Positions 1-6,411 of a DNA stretch of 6,411 nt are shown here, piece by piece. This DNA is from Bacteroidales bacterium UBA7574 (GTDB lineage: Bacteria > Bacteroidota > Bacteroidia > Bacteroidales > Paludibacteraceae). The stretch's first letter is position 1, and each line of letters starts with the position of its first letter. A model generated the notes under the pieces. The model was not told the DNA's origin. It ran no database searches and worked only from the letters and a program-made list of their open reading frames with translations. Where the stretch lies: NCBI GenBank assembly GCA_002479035.1, contig DLLA01000107.1, positions 23,092-29,502 of the forward strand, given 5' to 3'. Made by a program: the position numbers and the translations under genes.

Positions 1-1594
1 TGGTGTCGAGGTCCATGCGGGCAACACGCGCGGTAGGGAAATACTGCTGTATCTCCTCCTCCAGCCGCTCGGTGCCGAAGCCGTGCTCGCGGTACGGTGT
101 GTGGCAGTTGGGGCATAGCGTGGGCGCGGGAATGGTATAGCCGCAACTGTGGCATACGAGGGTGCGCGACTGCTTGTGGTAGGTCATGCTGACATCGCAG
201 TTCACGCAACGCGGTACCTCGCCGCACTCGGGGCATTGCAGGAATGGTGCATAGCCGCGGCGGTTCTGAAACAGGATGATTTGTTTGCCACGGGCAATCT
301 CTTCGCGCATACGGAGCACCAGCGGGTCGGAGAAATGCCCGTACATCTCTTTGCGGTGGTACTGGCGTTGGAGGTCAATCATCGTGATGCGAGGCTGTTG
401 CAACCCTTGGTATCGCTCCTGCATCTGCACGAGTCCGTATTTGCCTGTCAGGGCGTTGTGGTAGGTCTCGATAGACGGTGTGGCAGTGCCTAAAAGGACT
501 TTGGCTGCGAATAGCCGTGCCATGATGATGGCTGCGGAACGGGCATGATAACGGGGCGCAGGGTCTTGCTGTTTGTAGGAAGATTCGTGCTCTTCGTCCA
601 CTATGACAATGCCTAAATTGCTAAAAGGCAGGAAGATAGCGGAACGTGCACCGATGATGACGAGTGGCGTTTGGCTATGAGCCACCTGATAGTATATCTC
701 CACCCGCTCGGCGTTGGTGAAGCGCGAATGATAGACCACCAGTTGCTGCCCGAGCACGGCACGCAGGCGGTCGGTGAGTTGGGTGGTGAGGGCAATCTCT
801 GGCACCAGATAAAGGACATTATACCCATCGTGCAAGGCATTGGCAATCAGGTGGATATACACTTCTGTCTTGCCGCTGGAGGTTACGCCGTGCAGGAGCG
901 TCACATCGTGGCTCTGCCATGTGAACAGCACAGCCTCCAATGCGCCTTGCTGCTGGGCATCCAGGGCATGCGGAGGGGTGATGTTGCCCGTGTATTGGCG
1001 CAGGCGTGAGATGGTCTGCTCTTGGTCGAGGAGAATGTGTTTGTCCACCAACGCCCGCAGCACGGCACCGCTCTCGCCACTGGTCTCCAACAGCAGGCGA
1101 CGCTCTACAGGCTTGTAAACATTCTGAGTATCAGCACTTAGGCTAAGGAAGGTGAGCAGCAGGTGTTCTTGTTTGGGTGCCTTGTGCAGTTTGTTCAGCA
1201 CCTCTTGCAGGCGGTCGTTTTCGGCATACTGAGGTGCCAGCACCATGTAGTGCGCCGTGGCAGCGGTGTAGTCGTCATCGATAATGCCCGCCGGCAATGC
1301 CGCAGCCAGCACCTCGCCCATAGTGCACAGATAGTATTGCGCAATCCACTCCCATAGGGCAATCTGCTGTGCCGTCACTACGGGGTGCTCGTCCAGAACC
1401 TGCAGTATATCACGCACTTTCACGCCTTCAGGGGGTGCACCATCGTGGGGGCGATACACCACCCCCGTGATGCTCTTCTTGCCCAAAGGCACCAGCACCC
1501 GCACTCCAACGGGCGGGCACTGCAGGCTGTCGGGGACACTATATATATAGGTGTCGGCAATAGCCAACGGCAATATGATGTCTATGTATGTGAT
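1..1594 (-). CDS. priA: Primosomal protein N' (PriA), replication-restart helicase; 5' part of the gene, runs off the left edge
   Basis: PriA is a 3'-5' superfamily 2 DNA helicase that recognises stalled forks and D-loops and starts reloading of the replicative helicase. I translated this frame from the tdk stop to base 2 and found it open throughout (531 residues if counted from the ATC at 1594-1592). Visible parts: the N-terminal 3'-end-binding domain (ILPLAIADTYIYSVP, about residues 8-22), Walker A GVTSSGKT (236-243), VPEIALTT (264-271), GARSAIF (315-321), the DEEH box (333-336), TATPS (370-374), and eight zinc-binding cysteines at 454, 457, 463, 466, 481, 484, 494 and 497. The family is about 730-820 residues, so the last third lies outside the window. 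The start is abnormal: there is no ATG or GTG between the tdk stop and the conserved N-terminus. ATC at 1594-1592 aligns with the usual initiator; TTG at 1573-1571 is the first accepted alternative. Identity is certain, the start is not. Confidence 0.95.
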   Translation of the reverse strand, partial: MTYIDIILPLAIADTYIYSVPDSLQCPPVGVRVLVPLGKKSITGVVYRPHDGAPPEGVKVRDILQVLDEHPVVTAQQIALWEWIAQYYLCTMGEVLAAALPAGIIDDDYTAATAHYMVLAPQYAENDRLQEVLNKLHKAPKQEHLLLTFLSLSADTQNVYKPVERRLLLETSGESGAVLRALVDKHILLDQEQTISRLRQYTGNITPPHALDAQQQGALEAVLFTWQSHDVTLLHGVTSSGKTEVYIHLIANALHDGYNVLYLVPEIALTTQLTDRLRAVLGQQLVVYHSRFTNAERVEIYYQVAHSQTPLVIIGARSAIFLPFSNLGIVIVDEEHESSYKQQDPAPRYHARSAAIIMARLFAAKVLLGTATPSIETYHNALTGKYGLVQMQERYQGLQQPRITMIDLQRQYHRKEMYGHFSDPLVLRMREEIARGKQIILFQNRRGYAPFLQCPECGEVPRCVNCDVSMTYHKQSRTLVCHSCGYTIPAPTLCPNCHTPYREHGFGTERLEEEIQQYFPTARVARMDLDT

Positions 1595-1597
1595 GGG

Positions 1598-2197
1598 TTA
1601 GGGCTGCTGTGCCTGTTCGGCGGCAATGGCTTTCTCGTAGCATGCGCGGCAGAGAGGCTCGTAACTGTCTGTCTCTCCGAGCAATACGCGCTTGTCGCTA
1701 TTCACCGTGCGGTGGCTCACATACGCGAGGTCGCCGCAATGCACGCAGATGGCGTGGGTCTTATAGACCTCGTCGGCAATAGCCATCAGGGCGGGCATCG
1801 GACCAAACGGCACGCCCTTGAAGTCCATATCCAGTCCCGCACAGATAACCCGTATGCCACGGCGTGCCAACTCGTTGCACACGTCCACAATACCCATGTC
1901 GAAGAACTGCGCTTCGTCGATGCCCACCACGTCCACATCATTGGCAAGCAGCAGGATATTCTGCGACGAGTCCACGGGCGTGGACGGGATAGAGTTGTGG
2001 TCGTGGCTCACCACGTCTTCCTCACTGTAGCGCACATCGATGGCAGGTTTGAAAATCTCCACATTGAGGCGTGCGAATTGGGCACGTTTCATGCGGCGGA
2101 TGAGTTCTTCGGTCTTGCCCGAAAACATGCTGCCGCACACTACTTCGATACTGCCACGCCTGAGGCGGGGACCTTGGGTGTCTCGTTCGTTGAACAT
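1598..2197 (-). CDS. tdk: Thymidine kinase, type II
   Basis: Phosphorylates thymidine to dTMP with ATP in the cytosolic pyrimidine salvage pathway. The 199-residue length is normal for the bacterial type II family. The P-loop GSMFSGKT is at residues 22-29, the DEAQF box with the catalytic glutamate at 94-98 (E95), and the zinc-ribbon cysteines are C151, C154, C183 and C186, all four present. The loop [10 protein letters not shown] (174-183) matches the thymidine-binding lasso end of the family. The ATG at 2197 is chosen because the next in-frame ATG falls inside the P-loop. This start lies inside recJ, giving a 58-base overlap in a different frame, and no Shine-Dalgarno site is visible, so translation is probably coupled to recJ. 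The TAA at 1600-1598 is followed at once, in the same frame, by priA. No sign of damage. Confidence 0.96.
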   Translation of the reverse strand: MFNERDTQGPRLRRGSIEVVCGSMFSGKTEELIRRMKRAQFARLNVEIFKPAIDVRYSEEDVVSHDHNSIPSTPVDSSQNILLLANDVDVVGIDEAQFFDMGIVDVCNELARRGIRVICAGLDMDFKGVPFGPMPALMAIADEVYKTHAICVHCGDLAYVSHRTVNSDKRVLLGETDSYEPLCRACYEKAIAAEQAQQP

Positions 2198-3909
2198 AAC
2201 TTGATGTCTTGTGCCATCATTTGGATGGTCGTTTTGTTGTGAAATGTATTCTCTTCTACTTCGTAGCAGATGTCCACGGGCAGCCCGTTGCGCAGGTGCA
2301 TCTCCATGTCGGCACGCCCGAAAGCGATGCCCGTGATGGCGGCAGTACGGTCGGTCACGTCCAGACGCAGATGCTCGTTGTTCTTGCCCACTGCGCGGGT
2401 GCTGCGGTTGTTGATAAGGCGGCGTGTTACGAACATCGGACGCGGGTTGCCGGGTCCGAAAGGCTCCATGTGCCGCAGGATATTGAAGAACTGCGTATCG
2501 ATGTCGACCAGTTGGATTTCTGCCTCGATATGCAGGGTCGGTTGCAGTTGGTCCTCACGGATATGCGTGCGCACATACTCCTCAAAGCGTCGGCGAAACT
2601 CGGGCAGGTTCTTCGCTTCCATGCTCAGTCCCGCAGCGAACACATGCCCTCCGAAGTTCGTCAGCAAGTCGCGGCACGAGTCGATGGCAGAGTAGATGTC
2701 AAAGCCTCCTACCGAACGCGCCGAGCCGGAGATGATACCGTTCTCACCTGCCGTCAGCACGATGGTCGGGCGGTAGTACGACTCCGTCAGACGCGATGCC
2801 ACAATGCCTACCACCCCCTTGTGCCACTCCGGCGAATAGACCACCGTGGAGCGTTTCTGCGCATTATCAGGGTCGGCGGCAAGCATGTCAAGGGCTTGTC
2901 GGGTGGTCTCGGTATCACAGTCATGCCGCTCGGTATTGTAGGTGTTTATCTCGCTTGCCTGCCGTTGTGCCTGCGCGAGGTCATCAGTGATAAGCAGGCT
3001 CACCGCCTCGCTACCCGACTTCATGCGTCCGCTGGCGTTGATACGGGGACCTATCTTATATACCAAGTCATTGATATTCAGTCGTCCCTGCTCGATGCCC
3101 GCCACTTGCATGAGTGCCGTCAGCCCCGCAAATGGGTGGCGGTTCAGTTGTCGGATTCCGAAATAAGCCAGAATACGGTTCTCGCCTGTAATCGGCACAA
3201 TATCAGAGGCTATGGACATAGCCAACAATTGAAGCAACGGCACCAAATGCTCTTTCGGCAGGTGATGCTGCTGCGTGTATGCCTGCGCCAATTTGAACCC
3301 CACACCGCACCCCGACAATTCCTTGTAAGGATACGCACAATCAGCACGTTTCATATTCAGCACAGCCACCGCTTGAGGCAGCGTATCACCCGGCGTATGG
3401 TGGTCGCAGATGATGAAATCGATGCCCTTACCGTTGGCATACTCCACCTTATCCACTGCCTTGATGCCGCAATCCAAAGCAATAATCAGACTGCACCGGT
3501 GCTCCTCGGCATAGTCTATCCCGCGGAATGAAATGCCGTAACCCTCTGTATATCTGTCTGGTATATAGTAATCTATATGCTCGGTCAATGGGTGCAGAAA
3601 TCGGTACATCAACGCCACCGCCGTGGTGCCGTCCACATCATAATCCCCATATATCAGGATATTCTCCCCCTCGGAAACAGCACGTGTCAGGCGTTCCACC
3701 GCCTTGTCCATATCGCGCATCAGCATCGGGTCGTGCAACCTGTCCAGCGACGGGCGCACAAACTCACGCGCCGCATCGGCAGTCTCTATGCCCCGCACCA
3801 CCAACATACGCGCCGATGCCGCACTGATGTTCAGGTCATGTTCCAGTCGCTTCTGCGCAGCCTCCTGCTCAGGCGTAAGTGTCGTTATGCTCCACTGATA
3901 ATCAACCAT
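2140..3909 (-). CDS. recJ: Single-stranded-DNA-specific exonuclease RecJ
   Basis: RecJ degrades single-stranded DNA 5' to 3' and works in recombinational (RecF-type) and mismatch repair. The 589-residue product has the DHH phosphoesterase core: DYDVDG (89-94), the metal-binding aspartate in ALDCG (D146), and DHH (169-171), followed by the [15 protein letters not shown] segment (194-208). The DHHA1 domain shows GPRINASGR (287-295), [10 protein letters not shown] (395-404) and GGHVFAAG (420-427). The C-terminal OB-fold runs from about 460 to 571, with [11 protein letters not shown] in it. All expected metal ligands are present, so the enzyme should be active. The last 18 or so residues extend past the OB-fold and are encoded in the overlap with tdk. 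The start ATG at 3909 follows a 67-base gap with a repeat and only weak purine matches upstream; the protein begins as Bacteroidales RecJ proteins do. Confidence 0.96.
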   Translation of the reverse strand: MVDYQWSITTLTPEQEAAQKRLEHDLNISAASARMLVVRGIETADAAREFVRPSLDRLHDPMLMRDMDKAVERLTRAVSEGENILIYGDYDVDGTTAVALMYRFLHPLTEHIDYYIPDRYTEGYGISFRGIDYAEEHRCSLIIALDCGIKAVDKVEYANGKGIDFIICDHHTPGDTLPQAVAVLNMKRADCAYPYKELSGCGVGFKLAQAYTQQHHLPKEHLVPLLQLLAMSIASDIVPITGENRILAYFGIRQLNRHPFAGLTALMQVAGIEQGRLNINDLVYKIGPRINASGRMKSGSEAVSLLITDDLAQAQRQASEINTYNTERHDCDTETTRQALDMLAADPDNAQKRSTVVYSPEWHKGVVGIVASRLTESYYRPTIVLTAGENGIISGSARSVGGFDIYSAIDSCRDLLTNFGGHVFAAGLSMEAKNLPEFRRRFEEYVRTHIREDQLQPTLHIEAEIQLVDIDTQFFNILRHMEPFGPGNPRPMFVTRRLINNRSTRAVGKNNEHLRLDVTDRTAAITGIAFGRADMEMHLRNGLPVDICYEVEENTFHNKTTIQMMAQDIKLCSTNETPKVPASGVAVSK

Positions 3910-3935
3910 TTGTACCTATTTGTATTACCACAAAC

Positions 3936-3986
3936 ACCCCTCCTGAAATTAATGGCTAATTCGCGGTAATTAATGTTTATTCCCTT
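3936..3986. repeat. Second copy of the A+T-rich repeat, between the amidase gene and recJ
   Basis: AAATTAATGG.TAATT..CGG.AATTAATGTT.AT.CCCT.C is shared between this stretch and 5782-5824, with a two-base length difference in the middle. It also carries an upstream CACCCCTCCTG that resembles the CCCCTCC next to the units in the nfeD-floA gap. The unit overlaps the TAA stop of the amidase gene (3979-3977) and fills most of the 67-base gap before recJ. It can form a short TAATT/AATTA stem. It has no T tract suited to a strong terminator. Its role is unknown. Confidence 0.65.
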
Positions 3987-4777
3987 CTATCTGTGCGTAT
4001 TTCAAATACGTCCACATCCTTCCACAACGGCAACGCCTCACGGAAATGATGCAACGCCTCTATATCAAACTCCGCAATACGCACACCTTCCTCGTCGTCA
4101 TCGAACTGTGCAATCGCCTGCAAACGAGTGTCGTACGCCACCGAATGTCCGTTGTAGTGCAACCCCAGCGCATCATCGCCCACGGGGTTCACTGCAGCGA
4201 TATAGCATTGATTTTCAATGGCTCGCGCTGCTACCAACGCATCCCAGTACTGAATACGTATCTCCGGCCAGTTGGCACAAACCAGCAAGATGTCATAATC
4301 ACTGCCCGAATGGTTGCGTGCCCACGCAGGAAACCGCAGGTCGTAGCACACCAACATCTGCATCTTAACGCCCTTGTATTCAAACACTTGCCGTGTCTCT
4401 CCTGCCGTAAAGAACCTGTCTTCTCCGCCATGGGCATACAGATGCCGCTTGTCTTGCACCTGTACGTCCGCGTGCGGTCTCACCAGGAAACCGCGATTCT
4501 TCAGCCCTTCCCCATCACGACAGATAAACGACCCTTCAATGGCTATATCATATTGATTGGCAGCCGCTTGCAGTGTCCTCATTGTCTCCCCGTTCATGGT
4601 CTCGGCGAGGTCAGGACGATCTGTGCAGAATCCCGTTGAGAACATCTCAGGCAGCAATGCCACATCAGCCTTTCCCGCCAATGTGGCAATGCGTTCAGTC
4701 GTCTCGCGCAGGTTCGTCGCCTTGTCCGCCCACGCGATGGGGTACTGCAACAGGGCTACCCGAAACGGCTTGCTCAT
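3977..4777 (-). CDS. Nitrilase-superfamily omega-amidase (Nit2/YafV type)
   Basis: Probably hydrolyses omega-amides of dicarboxylic acids such as 2-oxoglutaramate and 2-oxosuccinamate to the keto acid and ammonia, recycling products of glutamine and asparagine transamination; cytosolic. The 266-residue chain shows the Glu-Lys-Cys triad: E44 in [11 protein letters not shown]110 in DKRHLY and C144 in CYDLRFP. The DKRHL and CYDLRFP forms are those of the YafV/Nit2 branch rather than of true nitrilases or carbamoylputrescine hydrolases; this branch assignment is by recognition and is less certain than the superfamily. The start codon overlaps the floA stop as ATGA (4774-4777), with a GGAGGG about nine bases upstream, so it is cotranscribed and likely coupled with floA. 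The TAA stop lies inside an intergenic A+T-rich repeat unit. Metabolic link to FloA is not evident. Confidence 0.9.
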   Translation of the reverse strand: MSKPFRVALLQYPIAWADKATNLRETTERIATLAGKADVALLPEMFSTGFCTDRPDLAETMNGETMRTLQAAANQYDIAIEGSFICRDGEGLKNRGFLVRPHADVQVQDKRHLYAHGGEDRFFTAGETRQVFEYKGVKMQMLVCYDLRFPAWARNHSGSDYDILLVCANWPEIRIQYWDALVAARAIENQCYIAAVNPVGDDALGLHYNGHSVAYDTRLQAIAQFDDDEEGVRIAEFDIEALHHFREALPLWKDVDVFEIRTDRRE

Positions 4778-5748
4778 TTCTTCTTACCCTCCGCAGGTTT
4801 GCCTATCGCCTCGCGCATCGTCGTGTCGGCTTGGATATTCTGCATGCGGTAGTAGTCCATGATTCCGAGGTTCCCGTTGCGGAACGCCTCTGCCATAGCC
4901 TGTGGCACAAGTGCCTCAGCCTCAATCACTTTCGCACGTGCCTCCTGAGCCTTCGCTTTCATCTCCTGCTCATTGGCAATCGCCATCGCACGACGTTCCT
5001 CGGCTTTCGCCTGCGCGATATTCTTGTCTGCCTCGGCTTGGTCCATCTGCAACTGCGCACCGATATTCTTGCCCACGTCAATGTCGGCAATATCAATACT
5101 CAGTATCTCGAATGCCGTGCCCGCGTCCAACCCTTTCGACAGCACCAACTTGGATATGCTGTCGGGGTTCTCCAGCACCTGCTTGTGGCTGTCCGCCGAG
5201 CCAATCGAACTCACGATACCTTCGCCCACACGTGCCAACACGGTGTCCTCACCGGCACCGCCCACCAACTGATGGATATTCGCACGCACCGTCACACGCG
5301 CCTTGGCTATCAACTGAATACCATCCTTGGCAACCGCAGCCACGGGCGGGGTATCAATCACACGCGGGTTCACCGACATCTGCACAGCCTCAAACACATC
5401 ACGTCCCGCCAGGTCAATGGCAGTCGCCATTTGGAACGACAGCGGGATATTGGCTTTGCTCGCACTCACTAATGCATGCACCACGCGCTCAATGTGTCCG
5501 CCTGCCAGATAATGCGCCTCCAGTCCGTCGCGTTTCACATCCGTCAGTCCGGCTTTGTGCGCCTCAATCATGCAGTTCACAATCTTCGTAGGCGGCACTT
5601 TGCGGATACGCATCAGGAACAACTGCACCAGCGAGATATGCACGCCGCTCACGCCCGCGTTTATCCACAGCATGAAGGGCACATAGTAAAAGAATATCGC
5701 CAGCAGCACGACGATAATCGCAATCACAACAATCGTAATCGGGTCCAT
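4774..5748 (-). CDS. floA: Flotillin-like protein FloA (SPFH family)
   Basis: FloA forms membrane-bound oligomers that organise functional membrane microdomains; in Bacillus it affects membrane fluidity, secretion and signalling. The 324-residue product has an N-terminal hydrophobic hairpin or single membrane segment (residues 4-29), then the SPFH-like region with [18 protein letters not shown] and the long conserved stretch around [11 protein letters not shown]. An alanine/glutamate-rich coiled coil runs from about 235 to 280, and the tail [15 protein letters not shown] (about 294-308) is a family signature, followed by a lysine-rich end. Length is normal for FloA (about 325-335). The ATG at 5748 is the only sensible start before the membrane segment; upstream is A-rich with no clear Shine-Dalgarno site. 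It follows an nfeD-family gene, the usual pairing for SPFH proteins, after a 129-base repeat-filled gap. Confidence 0.96.
   Translation of the reverse strand: MDPITIVVIAIIVVLLAIFFYYVPFMLWINAGVSGVHISLVQLFLMRIRKVPPTKIVNCMIEAHKAGLTDVKRDGLEAHYLAGGHIERVVHALVSASKANIPLSFQMATAIDLAGRDVFEAVQMSVNPRVIDTPPVAAVAKDGIQLIAKARVTVRANIHQLVGGAGEDTVLARVGEGIVSSIGSADSHKQVLENPDSISKLVLSKGLDAGTAFEILSIDIADIDVGKNIGAQLQMDQAEADKNIAQAKAEERRAMAIANEQEMKAKAQEARAKVIEAEALVPQAMAEAFRNGNLGIMDYYRMQNIQADTTMREAIGKPAEGKKK
4787..4792 (-). promoter_or_regulatory. Ribosome binding site of the amidase gene inside floA
   Basis: GGAGGG on the minus strand lies nine bases upstream of the amidase ATG (4777-4775) and within the last codons of floA. 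Together with the ATGA overlap it fits reinitiation or coupled translation. It could also be chance coding sequence (Glu-Gly), since Bacteroidetes rely little on this site. Confidence 0.5.
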
Positions 5749-5758
5749 AGTTTCTATC

Positions 5759-5867
5759 TATTTAATGGTTAATACTCTGCCAAATTAATGGTTAATTACA
5801 CGGCAATTAATGTTCATCCCCTCCAAAATTAATAATCATTTATACGGTAATTCCTGTTTATTTATTG
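5759..5867. repeat. Degenerate A+T-rich repeat array in the nfeD-floA gap
   Basis: This stretch is built from roughly 20-24 base units beginning AATTAATG or close to it: near 5760, 5783, 5804, 5826 and 5850. Taken in pairs, the copy at 5782-5824 and the copy at 5826-5867 repeat with a 44-base period and share AAATTAAT...ACGG.AATT...GTT.AT. Within the first pair TTAATT and AATTAA can form a six-base stem. CCCCTCC sits at 5818-5824, between pairs. The gap encodes no protein that I can support and no remnant of NfeD. On the minus strand TAATTTTG (5831-5824) fits the -7 consensus but lacks a -33 partner, so an internal floA promoter is only a weak possibility. Confidence 0.65.
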
Positions 5868-5877
5868 ACTATCAATA

Positions 5878-6276
5878 CTATTTACTCTGTTCCAAATCAC
5901 TTCCCTCCATTTTAGGAGCCCCTCCCCTGGAGGGGTTGGGGAGGTCTGTCCTCATCTCCTCAATCCTCTTCCCCGGCTCTGCCAACTCCACTTTCGAGTC
6001 TATTGTCGTGTCCAACGCCATCTTTTCAATGGCGTGGCTCTTGACAAAGGCATATACTGCCACCGCTGTCAGCACGATGCACGCTGCCAAGGTCACGTGC
6101 CCTGCCCACGGATACACAGGTGCCAACTTCAGGTATGCCACCACCACGCTACCCGCCAGACTTGCCAACCCGCACACGCCTGCGATGCCGAACCCCGGCA
6201 GCAGAAACAACTCCGCCACTATCAGCACCACGCCAAACACTACCAGCAATACTGTCAATAACACATACATACTCAT
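5878..6276 (-). CDS. NfeD-family membrane protein, apparently lacking the C-terminal OB-fold
   Basis: NfeD proteins accompany SPFH scaffolds such as FloA and probably bind or stabilise them through a soluble OB-fold. The 132-residue product has three hydrophobic segments (about 4-26, 29-51, 57-78), the family motif ELFLLPGFGIAG (22-33), and the juxtamembrane ALDTTIDSKVE (87-97) that normally leads into the OB-fold. That domain is absent: residues 98-132 are a hydrophilic tail containing LPNPSRGG (112-119), which is the translation of a hairpin repeat. Short NfeD proteins are usually about 150-170 residues, so this one looks truncated by roughly one domain. No remnant of the OB-fold is seen in the following gap. 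The start at 6276 has a good GAAGGA-type site about nine bases upstream; ATG at 6270 is a less well spaced alternative. The membrane part may still be made and could be a decaying gene. Confidence 0.85.
   Translation of the reverse strand: MSMYVLLTVLLVVFGVVLIVAELFLLPGFGIAGVCGLASLAGSVVVAYLKLAPVYPWAGHVTLAACIVLTAVAVYAFVKSHAIEKMALDTTIDSKVELAEPGKRIEEMRTDLPNPSRGGAPKMEGSDLEQSK
5915..5945. repeat. G/C-rich hairpin repeat of the Bacteroidetes 'LPNPSRGG' type
   Basis: A 31-base element with two competing stems. CCCCTCC (5919-5925) pairs with GGAGGGG (5929-5935) over a three-base loop, and CCTCCCC (5921-5927) can instead pair with GGGGAGG (5938-5944). Its minus-strand translation in the nfeD frame is LPNPSRGG, a peptide I recall seeing at many Bacteroidetes protein ends because the same DNA repeat is dispersed through those genomes. 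It lies at the point where the NfeD family homology has ended. No T tract follows on either strand, so it is not a typical terminator. Dispersal in this genome cannot be shown from one copy. Confidence 0.7.
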
Positions 6277-6290
6277 TTCCCCTTTCCTTC
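6277..6290 (-). promoter_or_regulatory. Ribosome binding site of the nfeD-family gene
   Basis: The minus strand reads GAAGGAAAGGGGAA directly before the ATG at 6276. The AGGA core stands about nine bases from this ATG, but about fifteen from the in-frame ATG at 6270, which favours 6276 as the start. Such a clear purine-rich site is unusual in this window, where most other starts have none. Confidence 0.6.
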
Positions 6291-6350
6291 TTTAGTCTGT
6301 TTTGTTCTCATTTCTCATATTCCCATTCCACTCCTAATTAGTTCTGCTTG

Positions 6351-6381
6351 CAAAGTTACAACAATTCCTGTAAATCTGCAA
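6351..6381 (-). promoter_or_regulatory. Bacteroidetes-type sigma-A promoter for nfeD-floA
   Basis: On the minus strand TAACTTTG (6358-6351) matches the -7 consensus TAnnTTTG exactly. A TTG at 6381-6379 lies 20 bases upstream, in the place of the -33 TTTG element. Transcription would begin near 6344-6346, leaving a leader of about 70 bases before the nfeD start. This is the best promoter match I found in the window and probably drives nfeD, floA and the amidase, possibly the whole run. The match is by eye. Confidence 0.75.
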
Positions 6382-6411
6382 CCCTTTGTCCTTTTTCTTT
6401 TTCCCGCATCC

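Noticed and set aside
613..846. 77-codon minus-strand frame inside priA
   Set aside because: It is in another frame from the continuous PriA reading, which I translated without interruption through this stretch.
1539..1550. CTATATATATAG, a 12-base palindrome near the priA start
   Set aside because: It encodes Thr-Tyr-Ile-Tyr-Ser of the conserved PriA N-terminus, where Tyr and Ile codons give TA repeats naturally; no partner site supports an operator.
1385..2242. Long plus-strand open frame opposite tdk and the priA start
   Set aside because: It is rich in His, Val and Arg with no recognisable motif, and it is antisense to clear tdk and priA genes; a by-product of G+C-rich codon use.
2209..3531. 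440-codon plus-strand open frame opposite recJ
   Set aside because: Antisense to an intact RecJ with all catalytic motifs; the composition is unlike a real protein and there is no promoter or ribosome site.
4573..5472. 299-codon plus-strand open frame opposite floA and the amidase gene
   Set aside because: Low-complexity His/Arg/Leu-rich translation overlapping two well-supported genes; no family features.
5749..5877. Remnant of the missing NfeD OB-fold in the gap after nfeD
   Set aside because: The gap is A+T-rich repeat sequence in all frames with no trace of the OB-fold motif, so a simple frameshift does not explain the truncation.
5915..5945. Hairpin as an intrinsic terminator
   Set aside because: The stem is strong, but no run of T follows on either strand and it sits inside a coding frame ahead of floA.
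5810..6295. 161-codon plus-strand open frame opposite the NfeD-family gene
   Set aside because: The minus-strand frame has membrane segments, the NfeD motif, a ribosome site and a promoter; the plus-strand frame has none of these.

Overview
The window reads as a compact chromosomal segment of a Bacteroidales bacterium, probably Prevotellaceae-like. The grounds are a TAnnTTTG-type promoter at the right end, weak or absent Shine-Dalgarno sites for most genes, the protein sequences (type II thymidine kinase, FloA and a Nit2/YafV-type amidase in their Bacteroidetes-like forms), and a G/C-rich hairpin repeat whose translation is LPNPSRGG, which I recall as widespread in Bacteroidetes. Coding DNA is G+C rich and the two real gaps are strongly A+T rich.

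All genes lie on the minus strand, so transcription runs right to left. From right to left: a promoter (about 6351-6381); a short NfeD-family membrane protein that appears to have lost its OB-fold (5878-6276); an A+T-rich gap with degenerate repeats (5749-5877); floA, a flotillin-like scaffold (4774-5748); a nitrilase-superfamily omega-amidase overlapping floA by an ATGA (3977-4777); a 67-base gap carrying the same repeat family; recJ (2140-3909); tdk (1598-2197), overlapping recJ by 58 bases; and priA (1594 running off the left edge), which follows the tdk stop directly and in the same frame.

The set may be one operon or two: nfeD-floA-amidase, then recJ-tdk-priA. NfeD and FloA are a classic membrane-microdomain pair. 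The amidase clears a by-product of glutamine transamination. RecJ, thymidine kinase and PriA all concern DNA: single-strand exonuclease, dTMP salvage and replication restart. The cotranscription is inferred from overlaps and spacing.

I see no phage, insertion sequence, CRISPR, tRNA, rRNA or unknown defence system. The gene content is housekeeping. The points worth a second look are at gene borders: priA has no ATG, GTG or nearby good start and an ATC sits where the family's AUG should be; tdk and priA are separated by a single stop codon in one frame; recJ and tdk overlap by 58 bases; a hairpin repeat coincides with the broken C-terminus of nfeD; and a short A+T-rich repeat family occupies both intergenic gaps.
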